Below are positions 62,191 to 64,000 of a DNA stretch of 64,000 bases, in pieces. Under the pieces are notes generated by a model that was not told the origin of the DNA, made no database searches, and saw nothing but the letters and a program-made list of their open reading frames with translations. Every line of letters begins with the position of its first letter. Within the stretch, counting starts at the first letter, position 1. The DNA is from Spartobacteria bacterium LR76 (GTDB lineage Bacteria > Verrucomicrobiota > Verrucomicrobiia > Chthoniobacterales > Terrimicrobiaceae): contig QAYZ01000015.1 of assembly GCA_003054655.1 (NCBI GenBank), forward strand, positions 620,001-684,000, in the 5' to 3' direction. Position numbers and translations under genes: made by a program.

Positions 62191-62973
62191 ATGTTTGCCT
62201 TCTCCACCAGCACGGTATTAGTCACCGGTTCCACGGCGAACCTCGGGTATTCCATCGCTCGGGCATTTGCCCGCTCCGGCGCGCGGGTGATCGTTCATGG
62301 TCCGACGGAAAATGAGACCAGCGCGGCCATGGCGCGGCTGAGGGAGGAAATCCCCGCCGCACAGGTGGAGGCGATTTCGTTCAACCTCGCGCGGCAACCG
62401 CAGATCGACGAGGCATTCAGTGAACTCGAAAGACGCGACCTCCTGCCCGACATCCTGGTCAACAACGCGGCCCATCTCGGCCTTGGCACATCGGGATTTC
62501 TCGAGCAAAGCGCGGAGTTTTTCCGAGAGGTGATCGAGGTCAACCTGTTCGGCACCTTCCGGTGCTCGCAACTCTCCGCCCGAGGCATGGTAAAGCGAGG
62601 CGGCGGCGCGATCATCACCATTTCCTCCCTCGCTGGCGAACGAGCCATCCGGAGCCGGAGCGGGTACAACACCAGCAAGGCCGCCCTCGATGGCCTGATG
62701 CGCTCGATGGCGCTGGACCTCGCGCCGCAGGGAGTCCGCGTCAACTCCATCTCGCCCGGCTATGTGTGGACCGAGCGCTGGAACGCCCTGTCGCCCGATG
62801 TGGCGGAGCGCAGGAGGTGCAACATCCCGGCGGGCGAGCCAACTCAGCAGGACGAAATCGCCAAAATCGTGCTTTTCCTGGCCAGCGATGCCGCTCCGTC
62901 GCTCACCGGAGCAGGCATCATCATCGATGGCGGGCTGAGCGTTCAGCAGGTTCCCAGGGATCTTTCGATCTAG
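62191..62973 (+). CDS. SDR-family dehydrogenase
   Basis: A 260-residue short-chain dehydrogenase/reductase, classical type. The NAD(P)-binding segment reads TGSTANLGYSIA from residue 11, NNAAHLG near 90, the catalytic Ser in ISSLAGE and Tyr-x3-Lys in YNTSK near 155. PGYVWTERW and IIDGGLSVQQ follow. It is two bases after the dehydratase stop. In sugar catabolic operons such enzymes usually oxidise a hydroxyl of a sugar or sugar acid; which one is not shown. Confidence 0.9.
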   Translation: MFAFSTSTVLVTGSTANLGYSIARAFARSGARVIVHGPTENETSAAMARLREEIPAAQVEAISFNLARQPQIDEAFSELERRDLLPDILVNNAAHLGLGTSGFLEQSAEFFREVIEVNLFGTFRCSQLSARGMVKRGGGAIITISSLAGERAIRSRSGYNTSKAALDGLMRSMALDLAPQGVRVNSISPGYVWTERWNALSPDVAERRRCNIPAGEPTQQDEIAKIVLFLASDAAPSLTGAGIIIDGGLSVQQVPRDLSI

Positions 62974-62985
62974 AGCCTTTCCGCG

Positions 62986-64000
62986 CTAGGAACTCGCCGC
63001 CGGGGCAGTCTTGCGTAGCGTGTACGCGCCGGGGCTTAAGGTAGCGCCTTCGCCCGGACTTAGCACCTGGCCGTTTTCATCCAGGAGTTGATAGGAAGCA
63101 TCGATACGGACATCGCCCTTGATTTCGCGGGCGAGCGAGATCTTTCGTTCGCCCTCGGCGGAGGGTTCCTCGATCAAATCCACGGGAGTCTGCGAGACGA
63201 ATCCCCAGGACGATCCGGCATACCTTTTTGCCCCGGCGAGAATCACCGTGACGATCATCCCAGCCTGCCGACGGACCGCGAGGACATTTGCCTCGCCGCC
63301 GACCTCCTTGTCGCCCACCTGACCGATCACCTCGGGATCAGCGAAGGACTCCACGGCGTCCACCCATCCATCGCCGCTGATGGTCACGAGGGACTTCGCG
63401 GCGTCGCCAGCAAGTTCGGTCTTCCAGGGTTCATAAGTCGCCCCGGCGGCAAAGGGCCGGATGAGCGCGGCGAAGCGAACCTGTCGTCCCTCCTGCGCGG
63501 CAGCCAGGGTTTTCATCTTGCCTGCAGGGAGATTGAAGTGCTCCACGGTCGGCGCTCTTTCCGCAAAGGCCGCCGCACCTCCCAGCAACCGCAGACGCAT
63601 GCTGGCCGTGGAGTTAGCGGTCACGACGACATCCCCATCGTCCTGCACCATCGCCCGGGGCGGGACCTGGGCCAGCCATTCCGCCCGCAGGGACTCCGCG
63701 CCCTCCACGTCATCAAGGACCAGGAGATACTCGTCGCGTTGATGGATGACCCGGCGGGCCACCCTCTTCACCCCATCGTAGGCCCGCGTCATGTCCACCG
63801 AGGCAAACATGCTCCGTGGTGCCGACACCATGCTGAGGACGGACGCACCCGCCTCGCGATCAAAACGCTGGTTCTTTCCGTTGATCAACATGGTCGAATG
63901 GGACTCAGTGGCATTGGAAAAGAAGGTCCAGCGCTTGCCCTCGCGATCCCAGAATCCCGGCGCTCCATGGTCGCCATACCCGGGAGCAGTCAGCAGCCAG
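62986..64000 (-). CDS. Heparinase II/III-like protein, N-terminus outside the window
   Basis: The 3' part of a larger minus-strand gene; the frame is open across the right edge. The visible end of about 338 residues begins WLLTAPGYGDHGAPGFW, then SHSTMLINGKNQ, the block where heparinase II/III proteins have the H-N-T/S-V-L-x-x-G-x-x-Q type motif, and a long beta-sandwich C-terminus. Such proteins are polysaccharide lyases acting on acidic glycans (heparin, alginate or similar). It is convergent with the SDR gene (12-base gap) and belongs by context to the sugar locus. The start codon and signal peptide are not in the window. Confidence 0.8.
   Translation of the reverse strand, partial: WLLTAPGYGDHGAPGFWDREGKRWTFFSNATESHSTMLINGKNQRFDREAGASVLSMVSAPRSMFASVDMTRAYDGVKRVARRVIHQRDEYLLVLDDVEGAESLRAEWLAQVPPRAMVQDDGDVVVTANSTASMRLRLLGGAAAFAERAPTVEHFNLPAGKMKTLAAAQEGRQVRFAALIRPFAAGATYEPWKTELAGDAAKSLVTISGDGWVDAVESFADPEVIGQVGDKEVGGEANVLAVRRQAGMIVTVILAGAKRYAGSSWGFVSQTPVDLIEEPSAEGERKISLAREIKGDVRIDASYQLLDENGQVLSPGEGATLSPGAYTLRKTAPAASS

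Overview
The window is a GC-rich stretch (roughly 60-65% by eye) of a bacterial chromosome. Several features point to the phylum Verrucomicrobiota: a fused MurC-MurB enzyme, a sequence-divergent FtsZ, PEP-CTERM surface proteins, pseudopilin-like proteins ending near an H-X9-DG motif, and many secreted glycan-active enzymes. I cannot name a genus. I saw no rRNA, tRNA, CRISPR array, transposase or phage gene.

Region 1 (1-18220) is a nearly uninterrupted plus-strand division and cell-wall (dcw) cluster: rsmH (5' end outside the window), ftsL-like, ftsI, murE, murF, mraY, murD, a LysM membrane protein, ftsW, murG, a murC-murB fusion, ddl, ftsQ, ftsA and ftsZ. Most neighbours overlap by 1-4 bases (ATGA, GTGA or TAATG), so translation is coupled. 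Together they make lipid II with meso-diaminopimelate-type peptides, flip it or polymerise it at the septum, and build the Z-ring. FtsZ has unusual nucleotide-binding and T7 loops.

Region 2 (18317-21135) looks like a small RiPP cassette. It holds a secreted protein, a Grr-type precursor ending in ten Trp-X-Asn motifs, a terminator-like hairpin, a radical SAM/SPASM maturase and a second small exported or membrane-anchored protein. This is the best candidate in the window for a poorly described system.

Region 3 (21487-46102) is mixed housekeeping and accessory DNA. It includes an LLM-family flavin oxidoreductase, a pseudopilin and two PEP-CTERM proteins in one coupled unit, an amino-acid permease with an unknown secreted partner, a GH3 glucosidase, a Nudix hydrolase, an MpaB/DUF2236 oxygenase, an ABC ATPase with TrmL, SecA, amylomaltase, an HU/IHF protein, a nucleoside hydrolase, a secreted beta-helix protein and a hydroxyacid dehydrogenase. 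A gene-free stretch (38445-39835) carries three related long palindromes. A 106-bp inverted-repeat element sits at 21158-21263.

Region 4 (46103-64000) appears to be a carbohydrate-utilisation locus under a LacI-family regulator. Minus-strand genes encode two SGNH esterase-like proteins, two large GH71-like secreted proteins, two ConA-like secreted proteins, a PEP-CTERM protein and a pseudopilin. Plus-strand genes encode the regulator, a GH42-type glycosidase, an UlaG-like hydrolase, an enolase-superfamily sugar-acid dehydratase and an SDR dehydrogenase. A heparinase II/III-like gene enters from the right edge. A 15-bp palindrome, ATCGAAC-N-GTTCGAT, occurs three times at the transcription-unit starts of this locus, which suggests one regulon. 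The substrate is not determined; an acetylated, acidic polysaccharide would fit.
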